Source of the DNA: Termitomyces sp. T153
Taxonomy: Eukaryota > Basidiomycota > Agaricomycetes > Agaricales > Lyophyllaceae
NCBI GenBank assembly: GCA_018296165.2
Contig: JACKQL020000034.1
Location: 372,001 to 436,000, forward strand
Length of the DNA stretch: 64,000 nt
Direction: 5' to 3'
Shown: positions 31,184 through 42,042 of the stretch, in pieces
Layout: each line of letters opens with the position of its first letter
Position numbering within the stretch: the first letter of the stretch is position 1
Notes under the pieces: model-generated
What the model saw: only the letters and a program-made list of their open reading frames with translations
Database searches by the model: none
What the model was told of the DNA's origin: nothing
Translations under genes and position numbers: made by a program

Positions 31184-32478
31184 TGTAAGGTGATGTGGTC
31201 CTATGCCACCTAGTGCCATGCAGGAAACCTAAAAAGAGAGAACCTAACATGCATCACCAGATAGGGTAGCTGGCAGTAGGAAGTTAATAGTTGAGGGCGA
31301 GTCAGTAACCATCCCAGAGAACAAGAGTGAAAGTTGTGTTGTATGGTGAAGTTGGAGGGATTGCTATCGCTATCCTGAGTTGGTAAACAGGTTGCTAGCC
31401 ACAGTTGCTAATGTTGCTAAGTCAAAATAACATGAAGGGCACCTATAGTTGGTACCATACTAGATTGAGGTCAAAGGTGATAAGACTTGTTGCTAAATTG
31501 AAGTCAACGGCAAGTAAGGAATAGAGGGAAAGTATAGGCAAAGTGAAATCTCAAGCTGGTAGGCTTAGAGATAGACAGATTCAGTTTGAGGGGGATCTAT
31601 CCAAGTCAATTCTCTGGCCCAAGTGTCTATGTACAGACAGTATTTATATGGTTCCAAAGTATAGTATGGGAAAGTAAGCAAATAGTTGCCACTAGCAATG
31701 GCATCTGTCAATGTGTTTATGGTCTGTGCAAGGCATCAGTCTGTAACTAGGTAAAAAACTATAAGCAAAGTCTCTGAAGTGTAGACGCCGTTCAAGTATG
31801 TTGGTCAAATTTAACAAGGGGAATGATAGCACAAGGTATGTGTCTGGCAATGTATAGCAAAAGAAAGCTGTTTTGTTACCAGAGTCGCTAGAGTTGCTAA
31901 TAATTGTTGCTAGGAAGGGTCTAAGCCTTGCTGGTCTAGGCCCAAGTTTCAGGCTCCACATGCTAAAGTTCCATGCTAAGGCTACCTCGGTCCAGACCTT
32001 GGGCTAGGCCCTGCATGCTGAGTGTCATGACTTGTGCCAAATTTAATATAGTCAGCTGCCGCTAAGTCCAAAATGCCAAAAAATGGTGCTCAGTGACAAC
32101 TGGGGCTCATCAAAGGGCAACCTCCAGAGCAGCAGATCAGAGTCACACAGCTAGCAGAGGAGAATATGAAGTATATTAGCAGAGTAAATGATGATACAAT
32201 CAGTAACTAATCACCTAGCAGAGGGGAATTCAAAGAGAACAAGTCTAAGGATTCCCGCTGCTCAGCACAGCACATCAGCAGGTGTCAGAGGTGTGGGAAC
32301 TACTGCACAGGTGACCAGAGCTACTCCTAACCCTAGGGCAATAGTCACTGAGGTAATACAGAGAACTCTGCAGTTTTTCGGAGATCTCCACAGGTCTTTC
32401 CAGGACCATGGAGACATTGAACAAGCTGTGGAGGTGCTGGAACCAGTTACAGAGGTTGGAAACAGAAGTCCCCTGACA
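31184..32478 (-). repeat. 5' LTR of element E, split by a solo family-1 LTR
   Basis: The LTR consists of 31184-31190 plus 32117-32478. The join TGTAAGG + GCAACCTCCAGAG restores the family-2 LTR end. The high-coordinate end is CCCTGACA. The matching 3' LTR is 15246-15394 plus 25891-26090. Confidence 0.9.
31191..32112 (-). mobile_element. Solo family-1 LTR in the 5' LTR of E
   Basis: It runs from TGATGTGGTCCTATGCC to AACTGGGGCTCATCA and is flanked by AAGG on both sides (31187-31190 and 32113-32116). At 922 bp it lacks about 180 bp of the usual LTR through internal deletions. It has no internal region. Confidence 0.92.
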
Positions 32479-32483
32479 ACTAC

Positions 32484-34357
32484 CAGCTCCCTCTGAAACC
32501 TCCACTTCATTCCCTCAGCCCTCTTGTCAAAGTCTAGTAACAACACCACTGGTGTTAGTAGTGTGGACCAGAGCAGGTCCTCACTCAGCCACTTAAGCTC
32601 ATCGTTGCCAACCTGTTATAGTGGCATGCTGCTCCAGGCCCCCTAGCAAAATTGTTAGCAAATGAAAGGTAGCAAACTAAATTACTTACCCATTGTCAAA
32701 CTTTGGCTTCCTCTTTATCCTTGTCCTCTTTCTTGTCCTCCTCCACAGCTGTTGCTGCTGTCTCAAACTCCTCCTCAACCTTAACCTCCATGTTGCTAGT
32801 CACTGGCCCAGCACCAGCAATTGTTGCTACTGGAGTCTGCTCATCTCTACATCTCCCACCTCCTGCTCTCCCTCCTTGCCAGCAACCGTCCTTGGTCACT
32901 TAGCGCTAGCAACAGATACTGGACTTGCTGGATGTTTTTGTGCCAAGGGAACATTGATGTCACTGCCATTGTTGCTGCTGCTGTCACCATCCTTATTGCT
33001 CTCTTTGTCATTGCTCTCCACCACTTCCTAGCTCTTCTCCTGTCATTTACTCTTAGTGACTCCACTGCCTCCAACTGTCACCCCCTCCTGCAAAGTTGGT
33101 AGGTTCAAGCTGGAGTGCTTAACCTTGATGGGCTCTTCCTTTCTTGCCAACTCCCTCTGCCTCTCTACAAATGCTCTTGCATTTTGTACAGATGCCACCC
33201 TTGCTGCTATCTTCCAGACAAACTTCCTGCCAGTACTCTGCAACAATTTACCGCTATGCAAGCAGCCCTTCTTTGTGCTGTTGCAGCAATAGCAGAGCAA
33301 GGTCCCAGTTGGGTACTAACAGCCCTCAGGATTGTTCTCTGCCCAGCAGTTGTCACACTTGTCACACTAAGTAAAGGCCATTAGCAAAAGAAATGAAGAG
33401 ATTGCTAAAAGACTTACCACCCCATGCTTGCATTTGCATGCTTGTTGCTTCTTTAGCAACACCAGCACTTCCCCTTCACCCTCTTCAATACCTCCCCAGC
33501 TCCCATTTCTGTGTCCAACACCCCTGACACCTTTTGCCAACAAAGAAGAGTCACCAATTGCTTGTTAGTAAATGTTTCTTTGATTTGTTCCTGCACAAGG
33601 ATTAGCAAATGCTGCTAAGGATTAGCAAAAGAATGATGACTTACTTCTAATTGTTCTTCTTCTTCTTCCTCCTTCTCTCTGGCCTTGCCCTTCCCTTTCC
33701 CTTTGCTCCTCAGAGTTGTTGCCACTCTTGGCGACATTGCCAACCCTTAGCAATGCCGCCAGCTGCAATCTTGGGAGTCAAGGGGCCAGCCTCCATAATA
33801 TCCCCACAATTTTCCCTCTCCTTGCCCCCATAGGCCTCACTCTGCTCCTCCCCCTTGCCACCACTAACACATCTAGTGGGTGCTGAAAGAAGAACTGGTC
33901 ATTTGGCAACAACTCTTTAAAAAGCTGGAGTTACCTTAGCAGTGTTGCTAGCACTAGCAACTTTGCCAGCACTTACTATCATTCCAGCTGCCATATCCTC
34001 CATCAAAAACTCCAAAGACAGCAAAAGAGGAACCTAGCAAAAAAGTTGTTAACCTTGTTGCTAAAAGAAAGTCAAAGAACTTACAAAATGCTTGTCAAAT
34101 GGTCAAATCCAATCCTCTGCCTTATATTGCTTATACAACTGCTGACACTCCTTGTAAACAGTTGCCAACTCTGCCCACTCAATCCCACTATCTGCCGTCT
34201 TGAACAAGCAAAGCTACAGTTGGATAATGGCAGTGACTGCCAAGTGAGGATTTGTTGCCAGCAAAGCATGAGCAACAGATAAAATGCAGTCAGCCCAATC
34301 AAAAAAGGCCTGGGCCATGGCATGCTTTTTGAGTTGGAAGGACAGTTCAGATGACAT
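32484..34357 (-). pseudogene. Passenger gene of element A, exon 1 to last exon start
   Basis: On the minus strand the gene begins MSSELSFQLKKHAMAQAFFD at 34357, close to the 3' LTR of A, as in B. Exon 1 (AVTAIIQL, then WVDLAEL-like sequence) is followed by the same intron positions. The six-cysteine cluster lies around 33355-33266 (CDNCWAENNPEGC, then CYCCNSTKKGC), with the same spacing as in B and one Trp turned into a stop. An acidic region follows (EEEFETAATAVEEDKKEDKD). The last exon starts near 32640 and runs to WRFQRELV, where element E interrupts. Together with 15245-15057 this is a full-length, decayed copy. Confidence 0.85.
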
Positions 34358-34522
34358 AGCAATAAGATCAAGGTAGAGGAGGAGATAAGACAGGATCTGG
34401 GAGTGTGGATGAAGGTCAAGCAAAATTGCTAGCTGTTTTTATTCTCATTCATCTAGGCACATGGACCAAGTGAACAATCACAAGACTTTGGGTTGACTGA
34501 GGACAGTCAAGATTTCAGCATA

Positions 34523-34530
34523 GGGGAGGA
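34523..34530 (+). other. Polypurine tract of element A
   Basis: GGGGAGGA directly precedes the 3' LTR start TGATAAG, as expected for plus-strand priming. Confidence 0.65.
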
Positions 34531-35662
34531 TGATAAGACCCACTTGTTGCTGAGCACCATCTTTGGCATTCTGGACTGAGCAGCAGCTGACTATTTCGAC
34601 ATGGCACAAGTCACAACACTCAGCATGTGAGGCCTAGCCCCAAGGTCTGGAACAATGTAGCCTTTGCATGAGACTTTAGCAACTACAAGACTTATCAATC
34701 ACAAGGAACATCATGTGGAGTCTGGACTTTGGGTCTAGAACAACAAGGCCAAGACCTTTCTGAGTGACAATTGTTAGTGACTTCTTAGCAACAATGGAGC
34801 TTTCTTTCCCCCATATATGGACATATTGCCAGTCACATCATTTCTTATTTATCATTTTTCTTGTCAAGCTTACAAACATACTTGAATGGCATCTACACTT
34901 CAGGTATTGACATTGGACTTGCTCCTTTTGAGATTTATTACAATTTATATGCCACATAGACTTTGCTTATATTTTTCACTTAGTTACAGATTGATGCCTT
35001 GTATAAACCATAAACACTTTGGCAGATGCTGTTGCTAGTGGTGACTATTTGCTTACTTTCCCTTACTGTACCTTTGAACAGTATAAATACTGCCTGTACA
35101 TAGACACTTCATCAACCAATTGTACCATTGAATCAACCCTATCATCAAATACCACCTCTATCAAATCCCTCTATCTCTAAGCTTACCAGCTTGAGATTTC
35201 ATTTCACCTCTATTGCTTACTCTCTCCCTCTCTATCTGATAACAACTTTGCAACAAGTCTTGTCAACTTTGTCATCAACTTTGTGTGGCACTGATTATGG
35301 GTGTCCTTAGTGTTACTTTCAAGTTAGCAAAGTTAGCAACTATAGCTAGCAATTAGTTTGCATTTGTCCTCCTTTCAGTTTTTCCTTGCCACCACTCCCC
35401 TTTCCCTACCAAACTCCTCCTTCACCAATTAAGTCCACTTCATCTTAGCAATGCTTTTGCCTCCATTTGTTTTCCTTTTTCCTCAGCAACTTCTCATTAC
35501 CCCCTAGCAACTGAAGCTAGTGATAGCAACTCTTCCAACTTTGTACCTCACATTCACATTAGCTCTCATTCTCTGAGATGGTTAGCAACTTGTTCTCAAC
35601 TACTAACTTCCTACTGCTGGCTACTTTATCTAGTGACTAGTGTTAGATTCTCTTTTTAGGTT
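34531..35662 (+). repeat. 3' LTR of element A, end truncated
   Basis: It starts TGATAAGACCCACTTG and shares long identical blocks with the 5' LTR at 5823. It stops at CTTTTTAGGTT, where the family continues TCCTGCATGGC to ACATCA. The last ~38 bp are gone and copia C2 sequence resumes at once. Confidence 0.9.
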
Positions 35663-35715
35663 ATCTCGATATCCAAGTGCTTGATAAGCCATGTCCAGAA
35701 TATACCACCAGTCTC
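35663..35715 (-). pseudogene. Middle piece of copia C2 reverse transcriptase
   Basis: On the minus strand this 53-bp island encodes RDWWYILDMAYQALGYRD, the copia RT block between LKTLYGM-type and the D-C-I palm region. It links the pieces at 42042-41810 and 5822-4780. It is too short to notice alone but is decisive for the nest reconstruction. Confidence 0.85.
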
Positions 35716-36084
35716 TGTCAGGAGACTTCCATTTCCAACCTCTGCAACCTATTCCAATGCCACCACAGCTTGTTTAACACCTTCAGGGCTCATTCCAGAA
35801 CCCTGGAAATCTCTGGAGAACTGCAGAGTTCTCTTTATTACCTCAGCAATCATTGTCCTAGAGTTAGGACTAGCTCCAGCCTTCTGTACAGTACTTCCCA
35901 TGCCTCCACCACCTGCTGATGTGCCACACTGAGCAGTGGGGATCTTTAGACTTGTTCTCTTTGGATTCCCCTCTGCTAGGTGATTAGTTATTAATTGTAT
36001 TGTTCTCTACTCTACTAATATACTTTGGATTCCCCTCTGCTAGCTGTGTGACTCCAATCTGCCACTCTGAAGGTTGCCTTTACA
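35716..36084 (+). repeat. 5' LTR of element F
   Basis: 369 bp, from TGTCAGGAGACTTCCATTTC to GGTTGCCTTTACA. The R region probably begins at AGACTTGTTCT (35948-35958), which is complementary to the primer site just after the LTR. Confidence 0.92.
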
Positions 36085-36097
36085 GCAGAACAAGTCT
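35948..36097 (+). other. Self-priming pair of element F
   Basis: AGACTTGTTCT at 35948-35958 in the LTR is the exact 11-base reverse complement of AGAACAAGTCT at 36087-36097, two bases after the LTR. Tf1-type elements prime reverse transcription by folding the first ~11 bases of their own transcript onto the primer site. No tRNA-like TGG site is present here. Confidence 0.65.
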
Positions 36098-36172
36098 CCT
36101 TAAACTGGTCTGGAAGCCCCTCCTAGCTGCTATCCATTGCTTCTCTACCAGGATTAAGTACTGTGAAGTTTT

Positions 36173-37400
36173 ATGTCTCAGCTTGCCAACTCAGACACAC
36201 TCTCAGAGGCCCCAGCCCCACAGGACAAAGCCTGGACTTGCCTGCTACACCTAGAAACTCAGGTGCAATTAATGCAATCATCTCTCACCCATCACACTAC
36301 CAAACTCTCTACCCTCCATCAAACCACAGATCTGATCTCTCAATTGCTCTGGGCACTGCTCAAATGCCTAACTCCTACTTCCACACCTTCCACAGCTGCA
36401 AAAGCAGCCCCAACCACGCTGGCATCTATCTCTGCAGCTCCAGTGACCCTATGGCCACAGATTCCATGCCCAGTGCTAGCAGATGCATACAACGGCACCT
36501 GCTCCAGTGGGGAACAATTCTTGCAGTCCTGCCTCACTTACATCCACCTCAGTAGGAATGCCTTCAACTCCAATGTGTTGAAAATAGTCTAATAGTCTGG
36601 GTATTGCTGTACATAGAGACCAGATGCACCTCCACCTATGCATTGCAAGTCTTCCATTGCCCTAGAGGTGTTGGAAGTTTTCTAGACTGGGCTGCCTTTG
36701 AGAAGGACTTCCACATGGAGTTTTTCCTGCTAGACTCCACCAAGACTGTGGCCTTGACACTATGTGATAGGGAGCAATATGGGTAAGGAAATCATATGCT
36801 AGATGAGTACATTGCCTTGTTCTAGGCTCTGGTCAAGCAAGCTGCTTACCTCAATGGCTTTCAATTAGGCCTCATCTTCTGGGATGGCCTGCACTCCACA
36901 CTGGTAAAATGCATTGACAATCTTGCAGAGGGTCACCCAGACAATGAAAAGATTGTGTCATGGTATGAGGTGGCCTAGGACCAGTGGCAACTCATGGAGA
37001 TTTGGAGGGAGCTCTGCTGCCCACATTCCACAATGCATCCCACTCCATTCACCAATCTCTGCCAGCTCATACCTGCTCACCCAATGCTAGCCCTTACTCT
37101 GGCCATCCCTGCAGCATGCCCCCTGCTTCCAGGGATCCCTATGGATGTAGACACCACCAGGCAGCTGTGTGCTGTGCCGCTGCTGTGCTAGAGATGCCAG
37201 AAGCCTGGGCACTTTGCACAGCATTGCTCCCTGGGCCTGGAGGTATGTTATCTTTCTATGGTGAGCAGGAGGAGCTCCTCCTACAGCTGCTGGCCACAAA
37301 GGATGCCACTAGAGCTCTGCCACTTGATGAGGCTATGCCAGAGTTGACCCCGGAGGAGATCAGCATGTGCACATCACTCCTGGAGCTGGAGGATTTTTAG
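36173..37400 (+). pseudogene. Family-2 gag (element F)
   Basis: It starts MSQLANSDTLSEAPAPQDKA, as in E. The order is a helical N-terminal part (LETQVQLMQSSLTHHTTKL), the capsid-like core (SCLTYIHLSRNAFNSNVLKI, SFLDWAAFEKDFHMEFFLLD, and FQLGLIFWDGLHSTLVKCI near 36860-36920) and a CCHC knuckle near 37190-37230 (RCQKPGHFAQHC, whose first Cys is followed by a stop). It ends with an acidic tail (LTPEEISMCTSLLELEDF) at 37400. Stops at about 36593, 36787, 36826 and 36978, and a frame change around 37190, show inactivation. Confidence 0.83.
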
Positions 37401-37411
37401 TTAAGCAATAG

Positions 37412-39850
37412 ATGAGGTGTATGCCTCTATTGCTGAGTGCTAACAGGCTCTCATGTCTGTTGATAGAAAATGAAACTGCCTTTTCCAATGCCTTTCATTC
37501 TGAGACAGAAGAACCTCAATGCTCCCCTCCAGATGTACAAACACCAACTTTGGAGCTCCCACTGAGCTTACAACACCTCCAAGGGTCCAACAGCATGGCC
37601 TTGCCTGAGTGTCAAATGCCCCAACAGTACATGATGGCTTCCAGCCTATCTGCCAACTTCCTGCACCTCAATGTGGAGATTGAGATGACGGACACTCAGC
37701 AAACCTGCAGAGTCACAGCTCTTCTAGATTGCAGAGCAACAGAACTGTTTCTGGACTCAGAGTTTGTCAAACACCATGGCCTAACCACACAACTCCTCCC
37801 CAAGCCCATTCTAGTCTACAACATTGACAGAACACCTAACAAAGCAGGCACCATCAATTCCATAGTTGACCTGGTCTTTCGCTATTGGAATCATGCAGAG
37901 CACACTGTTTTTGCTGTCACCAGCTTGGGTAGGCAGGACATGATCCTTGGTTTCACATGGCTCTGCAAGCACAACCCCAAGGTAGATTGGACCAAGGAAG
38001 AGGTAACCATGAGCAGATGCTCTTGGAAGTGCTCTGCCTGTGCTGTGGAGGACAAGGAGGAATGCTGGGCCTGAGTTTGAGAGCATGTGGCCATTCATGC
38101 ATGTCATGCTGGGCCTCTCCCCTTCACTGACCTGGACCTCCTGGAGCCTTCACCTCTAGTGTTCCCTTATAGAGAGGCCCCCTACAAGGACAACTGGAGC
38201 AGTGACAGAGCTCCAGAGGAGGAATGTGGAGGGGAGTTTGGTGGCATACACAAGCCAAAGCTCCTAGATATAGCAGTAGAAGTGGGGAACCAGATCTATG
38301 CTACCACTGTACACCTGCTGCCCTCGATTGTGGAGATCCAGGCCAGTCAGACTACATCCCAGCAGCTGGCCCAGGCATTCACTACTAATGCTGTGCCCCA
38401 AGAGTTCTGAGATGTTGTACTCCCACTATGCATTTGAGGATGTGTTCTCCAAAGCCTCATTTGACTTGCTCCCAGAATGCAAGAGGTGGGACCATGCTAT
38501 TGAATTGTTGCCAGATTTCACACTCTCCAGCTATAAGGTCTACCTGCTCACACACAGGGAGCAGGACAAGCTTGATGCCTTCCTGCAAGAGAACATGGAC
38601 TCTGGTCATATCTGCCCTTCCAAGTTTCCTATGGCTTCTCCAGTCTTCTTTATCAAGAAGAAGGATAGCTCACTTTGGCTGGTCCAGAATTATTGGGTTC
38701 TCAATGCCATGATGGTGAAGAACTGCTACCCCCTCCCCCTCATCTTTGAGCTCATTAACAACCTCAAGGGTGCACAATACTTCACTAAACTGGATGTCTG
38801 GTGGGGCTACAACAATGTGTGTATCCAGGAGGGAGACAAATGGAAGGTGGCCTTCTGGACTAATTAGGGATTGTTCAAACCACTCATTATGTTCTTTGGA
38901 CTCACTAACAGCCCTGCCACCTTCCAGACCATGATGAACAACATCTTCCAGGACCTCATTGCAGAGGGTGTAGTGTGTGTATACCTTAACATCCTTATCT
39001 ACACAAAAACACTGGAGGAACACTGTTAGATTATGTGCCTTGTTCTGGAATGCCTCTGCCAACACCAGCTCTACCTCAAACCAGAGAAGTGCAAGTTTGA
39101 GCAGACCCAGATTGAGTATTTTGGCCTGATCATCTTACATGGAGCTGTGGAGATAGACCCAGTAAAGGTGGCAGACATGGTGGAGTGGCTGGAGCCCAAG
39201 AACAAGAAGGAGGTGCAAGCGTTCCTCAGCTTTGTGAACTTCTACTGGAGATTCATCCAAGACTTCTTGCATTATGCCCATCTGCTATTCAACCTTGCTG
39301 GGAAGGACATTGTGTAGAGTTGAAGACTTCTGGAGCAGGTGGCCTTTGATGCTCTCAAGTGTGCCATAACCTCCAGACCCATCCTCCTCTTCCTGGATGA
39401 CAACTCCTCCTTCTAAATGGAAGCTGACAGCTCTAACTTTGCTACTGGGGCAATTCTCTTCCAGCAGTCTCTAGAGGATGGGAAGTGGCATCTAGTGGCC
39501 TTTTACTCCAAGAGCCTGAATGCAGTAGAGCAGAACTACAAGATTAATGACAAGTAGATGCTGGCCATCATCTAGTTGTTTAAGGAGTGGCAGCACTTCC
39601 TAGAAGGTGCATGGCACAAGTTTGAGGTCTGGATGGACTACAAGAACCTTAAATACTTCTGGACAGCTAAGAAGCTGAATTGCCAACAAGCCTGGTGGTT
39701 CCTCTACCTCACCAACCTTGACTTCTTGCTGCACCATAAGCCTGGCCAGAGCATAGGGAAACCAGATGCCCTGTCCCAGAGAGTGGACCATAGCATGGGG
39801 GGAGAGAATAACAACAACATTGTGCTCCTCCACCCCAAACTGTTTGCAAT
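37412..39850 (+). pseudogene. Family-2 protease, RT and RNase H (element F)
   Basis: The frame begins shortly after gag. The protease active site reads LLDCRATELFLD (family LLDSGAT), so it is inactive. RT has FSKASFDLLPECKRWDHAIE, ICPSKFPMASPVFFIKKKDS, YFTKLDVWWGYNNVCI (first catalytic Asp present) and FGLTNSPATFQTMMNNIFQD. The catalytic YLDD is reduced to VCVYLNILIYTK, one codon deleted and Asn left. RNase H reads FLDDNSSF, then [20 protein letters not shown] and WMDYKNLKYFWTAKKLNCQQ. Stops (for example at 38408, 38866, 39316 and 39415) occur mainly at former Trp, Gln and Arg codons. Confidence 0.87.
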
Positions 39851-41371
39851 CTGAGCCATGGAGGGTCTAGCCATTGACAGAGTGGAGGTGGACATTCTCT
39901 GAGACATACAGTGGGGTAATTGGGACAGCCAGCAGAAGGAACTCATTGCACAGGCAGCTTGGGTGCTGAAATTGGGGTGTACTTCTGGTGCCAAGACAGT
40001 CCACATGGATAAATGGACCCTCTGGAATGGGATCCTGACTTTTAGGGACTGTATCTATGTGCCCAACATTCTGGAGCTCGGTTGGAGAATTGTGGAGCAA
40101 CACCACAACTCCCACATTGTGGGGCACTCCAGACAATGAAAAATACTGGAGCTAGTCTTTTGGAACTACTGGTGGCCCCAGATGTCCTGGTATATTGGGT
40201 CCTACACTAATACATGTGATCTTTGCCTCTGGATCAAGCCCCAACATTGACTCCCCTATGAACAGCTACACCTGCTGCCTGTGCCCATAGAATGGTAGAG
40301 TATGGCTTCTGTAGACTTCATTGTAGAACTCCCCAATGCCCACAATTATGATGCAATCATGGTGGTGGTGGACCTTTATGGCAAGTGAGTGCACTTCATT
40401 CTGAGCCACACCACCTGCTCTGCCATGGGCACTGCAAACTTGTACAGGAGGAATGTCTGGAAGCTCTACAGCCTCTCCAATGCCTCTATCTCAGACTAGG
40501 AACTGCAATTTGTGGTGGACTTCACCAGGGAGCTCTACTGACTACTCAGTGTGATTAGTGTGAAGCTTCACACCTCCACCGCCTACCACCTGCAGTCCAA
40601 TGGCCAGACTGAACATGTAAATGAGGAGTTGGAGCAGTATCTCTGCCTCTTCTGCAATGAGCACTAGGATGATGGGATGAGCTCCTCCCCAATGCCAAGT
40701 TCCAGTACAACAACCACATTCACATATCCACCCAGTTCTCCCCATTCTTCCTCAACACTGGACAGCATCCATACATAGGTTCTGAATTTCGGGCCCAACC
40801 CTTGAAGAATGAGGCAGTAAACAAATTTGTGGACCAGATAAAGAGGTCTCAGGAGGAGGCCCAAGCTATGCTAGCAAAAGAAAAGGATGCCATGGCACAA
40901 TACTACAGCCTTGGAAGAGCTCCAGAGCACAAATATCAGCCTAGAGATTGTGTCTACCTGAATGCCTCCAACATTACAACTACCTGACCCTCAAAAAAGC
41001 TGTCACACTGCCAGTTAAGACCTTTCATAGTGGAACAACAAGTAGGACCCCTAGCCTATTGACTCTGGCTCCCCATGAGGATGCACCAGCTTCATCTGGT
41101 GTTTAATGTGGTCAAACTAACCCTCAAGGATCCTATTCCAGGGCAACGTCTGCCACCTCCACCACCTCTGGTGGTGGTTGACAACAACAAGGAGTACAAG
41201 GTGGAGGAAATCCTGAACAGTCATTTATTCTGGAGACAATTACAATACAAGATGAAGTGGAAGGGCTACAGGGTCAAGGACATCTCCTGGAAACCATGGG
41301 AGAATGTACACACTCCTGGACTCATCAGGGAGATTCACCAGAGACACTCAGATGCTCCACATGCCATATGA
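39851..41371 (+). pseudogene. Family-2 integrase with chromodomain (element F)
   Basis: The zinc domain is HHNSHIVGHSRQ followed by CDLCLWIKPQH near 40100-40250. The core has ASVDFIVELPNAHNYDAIMV (first Asp), a region SD-stop-ELQFVVDF (second Asp) and NEELEQYLCLFC (Glu). After a GPF-like linker come KNEAVNKFVDQIKRSQEEAQ and then the chromodomain NNKEYKVEEILNSHLFWR, YKMKWKGYRVKDISWKPWEN, ending HSDAPHAI at 41371. The chromodomain aromatic and acidic positions are kept. AGAGGGGGGGTGA before the 3' LTR is the polypurine tract. Confidence 0.86.
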
Positions 41372-41460
41372 GGTATCTACCCTATTTTACTAGCAGACCA
41401 AGCAATCAGGGACTATTTCTAATCCATGCATTGGGATGCCACACACTAGAGGGGGGGTGA

Positions 41461-41809
41461 TGTCAGGGGACTTCCATTTCCAACCTCTATAACCTATTCC
41501 AATACCTTCACAGCTTGTTCAACACCTCTGGGGCTCATTCCAGAACCCTGGAGATCTTTGTATTATCTCAGTGATCATCATCCTAGGGTTAGAAGTAGCT
41601 CTAGCCTTCTGTACAGTAGTTTCTATGCCTCTGCCGCCTACTAATGCACTGCACCAAGCAGCAGGGATCCTTAGACTTGTTCTCTTTGGATTCCCCTCTG
41701 CTAGGTGATTAGTTACTGAGTGTATTATTGTCTACTCTGCTAATATACTTTGGATTCCCCTCTGCTAGCTGCGTCACTCTGATCTGCCACTCTGGAGGTT
41801 GTTCTTACA
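41461..41809 (+). repeat. 3' LTR of element F
   Basis: 349 bp, from TGTCAGGGGACTTCC to GGTTGTTCTTACA. It differs from the 5' LTR by small deletions and many transitions, so F is old relative to B. Confidence 0.92.
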
Positions 41810-42042
41810 GTCCCTTCCTCTCTGCATCATATTGTAAAGGGTTTTTAAAAGAAAGTACACCTTCTTCTCTCCCTCCTTAAAACCTGGAGGTATCTGCATG
41901 CATACTTTGTGTTTGAGCACACTGTTAAGGTAAGCAGAAATGAAATAGACTTGCCAAATCTCAAGTCCAAGCTCTGCCACTATTGCTGCCAAGATTCTGA
42001 GAGATTCCAATCACACTACTGCTGCATATGTTTTACTAAAAT
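41810..42042 (-). pseudogene. Copia C2 reverse transcriptase, N-terminal part
   Basis: The minus strand encodes VKTYAAVV, then ESLRILAAIVAELGLEIWQV, FISAYLNSVLKHKVCMQIPP, GFKEG and LLKTLYNMMQRGRD. These are the opening blocks of copia RT (the family has EIWQVDFVSAYLNS, with the first catalytic Asp; here the Asp is Tyr). It continues at 35715 after element F. Upstream it is cut at 42043 by a family-2 LTR end. Confidence 0.85.

Larger units (their letters stand above)
15246..32478 (-). mobile_element. Family-2 chromodomain gypsy element E, nested in A and holding B
   Basis: Its ends are TGTAAGGGCAACC at 15246 and CCCTGACA at 32478. The flanks are ACCAC (15241-15245) and ACTAC (32479-32483), a 5-bp target duplication with one C-to-T change. 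Removing E rejoins the passenger exon of A as RFQRELVVAREELVAARA. Its low-coordinate 3' LTR is split by element B. Its high-coordinate 5' LTR is split by a solo family-1 LTR. With these removed the element is about 5.8 kb. The internal order on the minus strand is gag, protease, RT, RNase H, integrase and chromodomain. Confidence 0.92.
5823..35662 (+). mobile_element. Gypsy family-1 element A, full length but heavily nested
   Basis: The element runs from the LTR at 5823-7010 to the LTR at 34531-35662. Large blocks of the two LTRs are virtually identical, for example 6201-6350 against 34911-35060. The internal order is gag, protease, RT, RNase H and integrase on +, then the antisense passenger gene, then a purine tract and the 3' LTR. 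Removing the solo LTR at 11280 and element E at 15246, each with its target duplication, leaves about 10.6 kb, which matches element B. A sits in copia C2. The left flank is ATGT. The last ~38 bp of its 3' LTR and the right target copy are missing, so this target duplication cannot be confirmed. Confidence 0.88.
35716..41809 (+). mobile_element. Complete family-2 chromodomain gypsy element F, nested in copia C2
   Basis: The element has LTRs at 35716-36084 and 41461-41809 with TGTCAGG and TTACA ends. The flanks are GTCTC (35711-35715) and GTCCC (41810-41814), a 5-bp target duplication with one transition. Removing it restores QRGRDWWYILD in copia RT. The internal order on + is gag, protease, RT, RNase H, integrase and chromodomain. 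All genes carry stops and no large foreign insertion is seen, so it is the cleanest reference copy of family 2 in the window. Confidence 0.94.
4575..42042 (-). mobile_element. Copia element C2, split by two nested gypsy elements
   Basis: Three minus-strand segments form one Ty1/copia pol gene when read in order: 42042-41810, 35715-35663 and 5822-4780. At the first break the frame runs MMQRGRD into WWYILDMAYQALGYRD. At the second it runs GYRD into HADSCIQSRKVDSKH. Both joins reproduce the expected copia RT order without losing residues. The gaps are filled by family-2 element F (5-bp target duplication) and family-1 element A. The N-terminal half of C2 (gag to integrase) is lost at 42043, where a family-2 LTR fragment abuts. 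C2 is the oldest element of the nest. Confidence 0.85.

Noticed and set aside
5818..35663. Target duplication of element A
   Set aside because: The left flank ATGT has no counterpart because the end of the 3' LTR is deleted. Only the rejoined copia frame supports the boundary.
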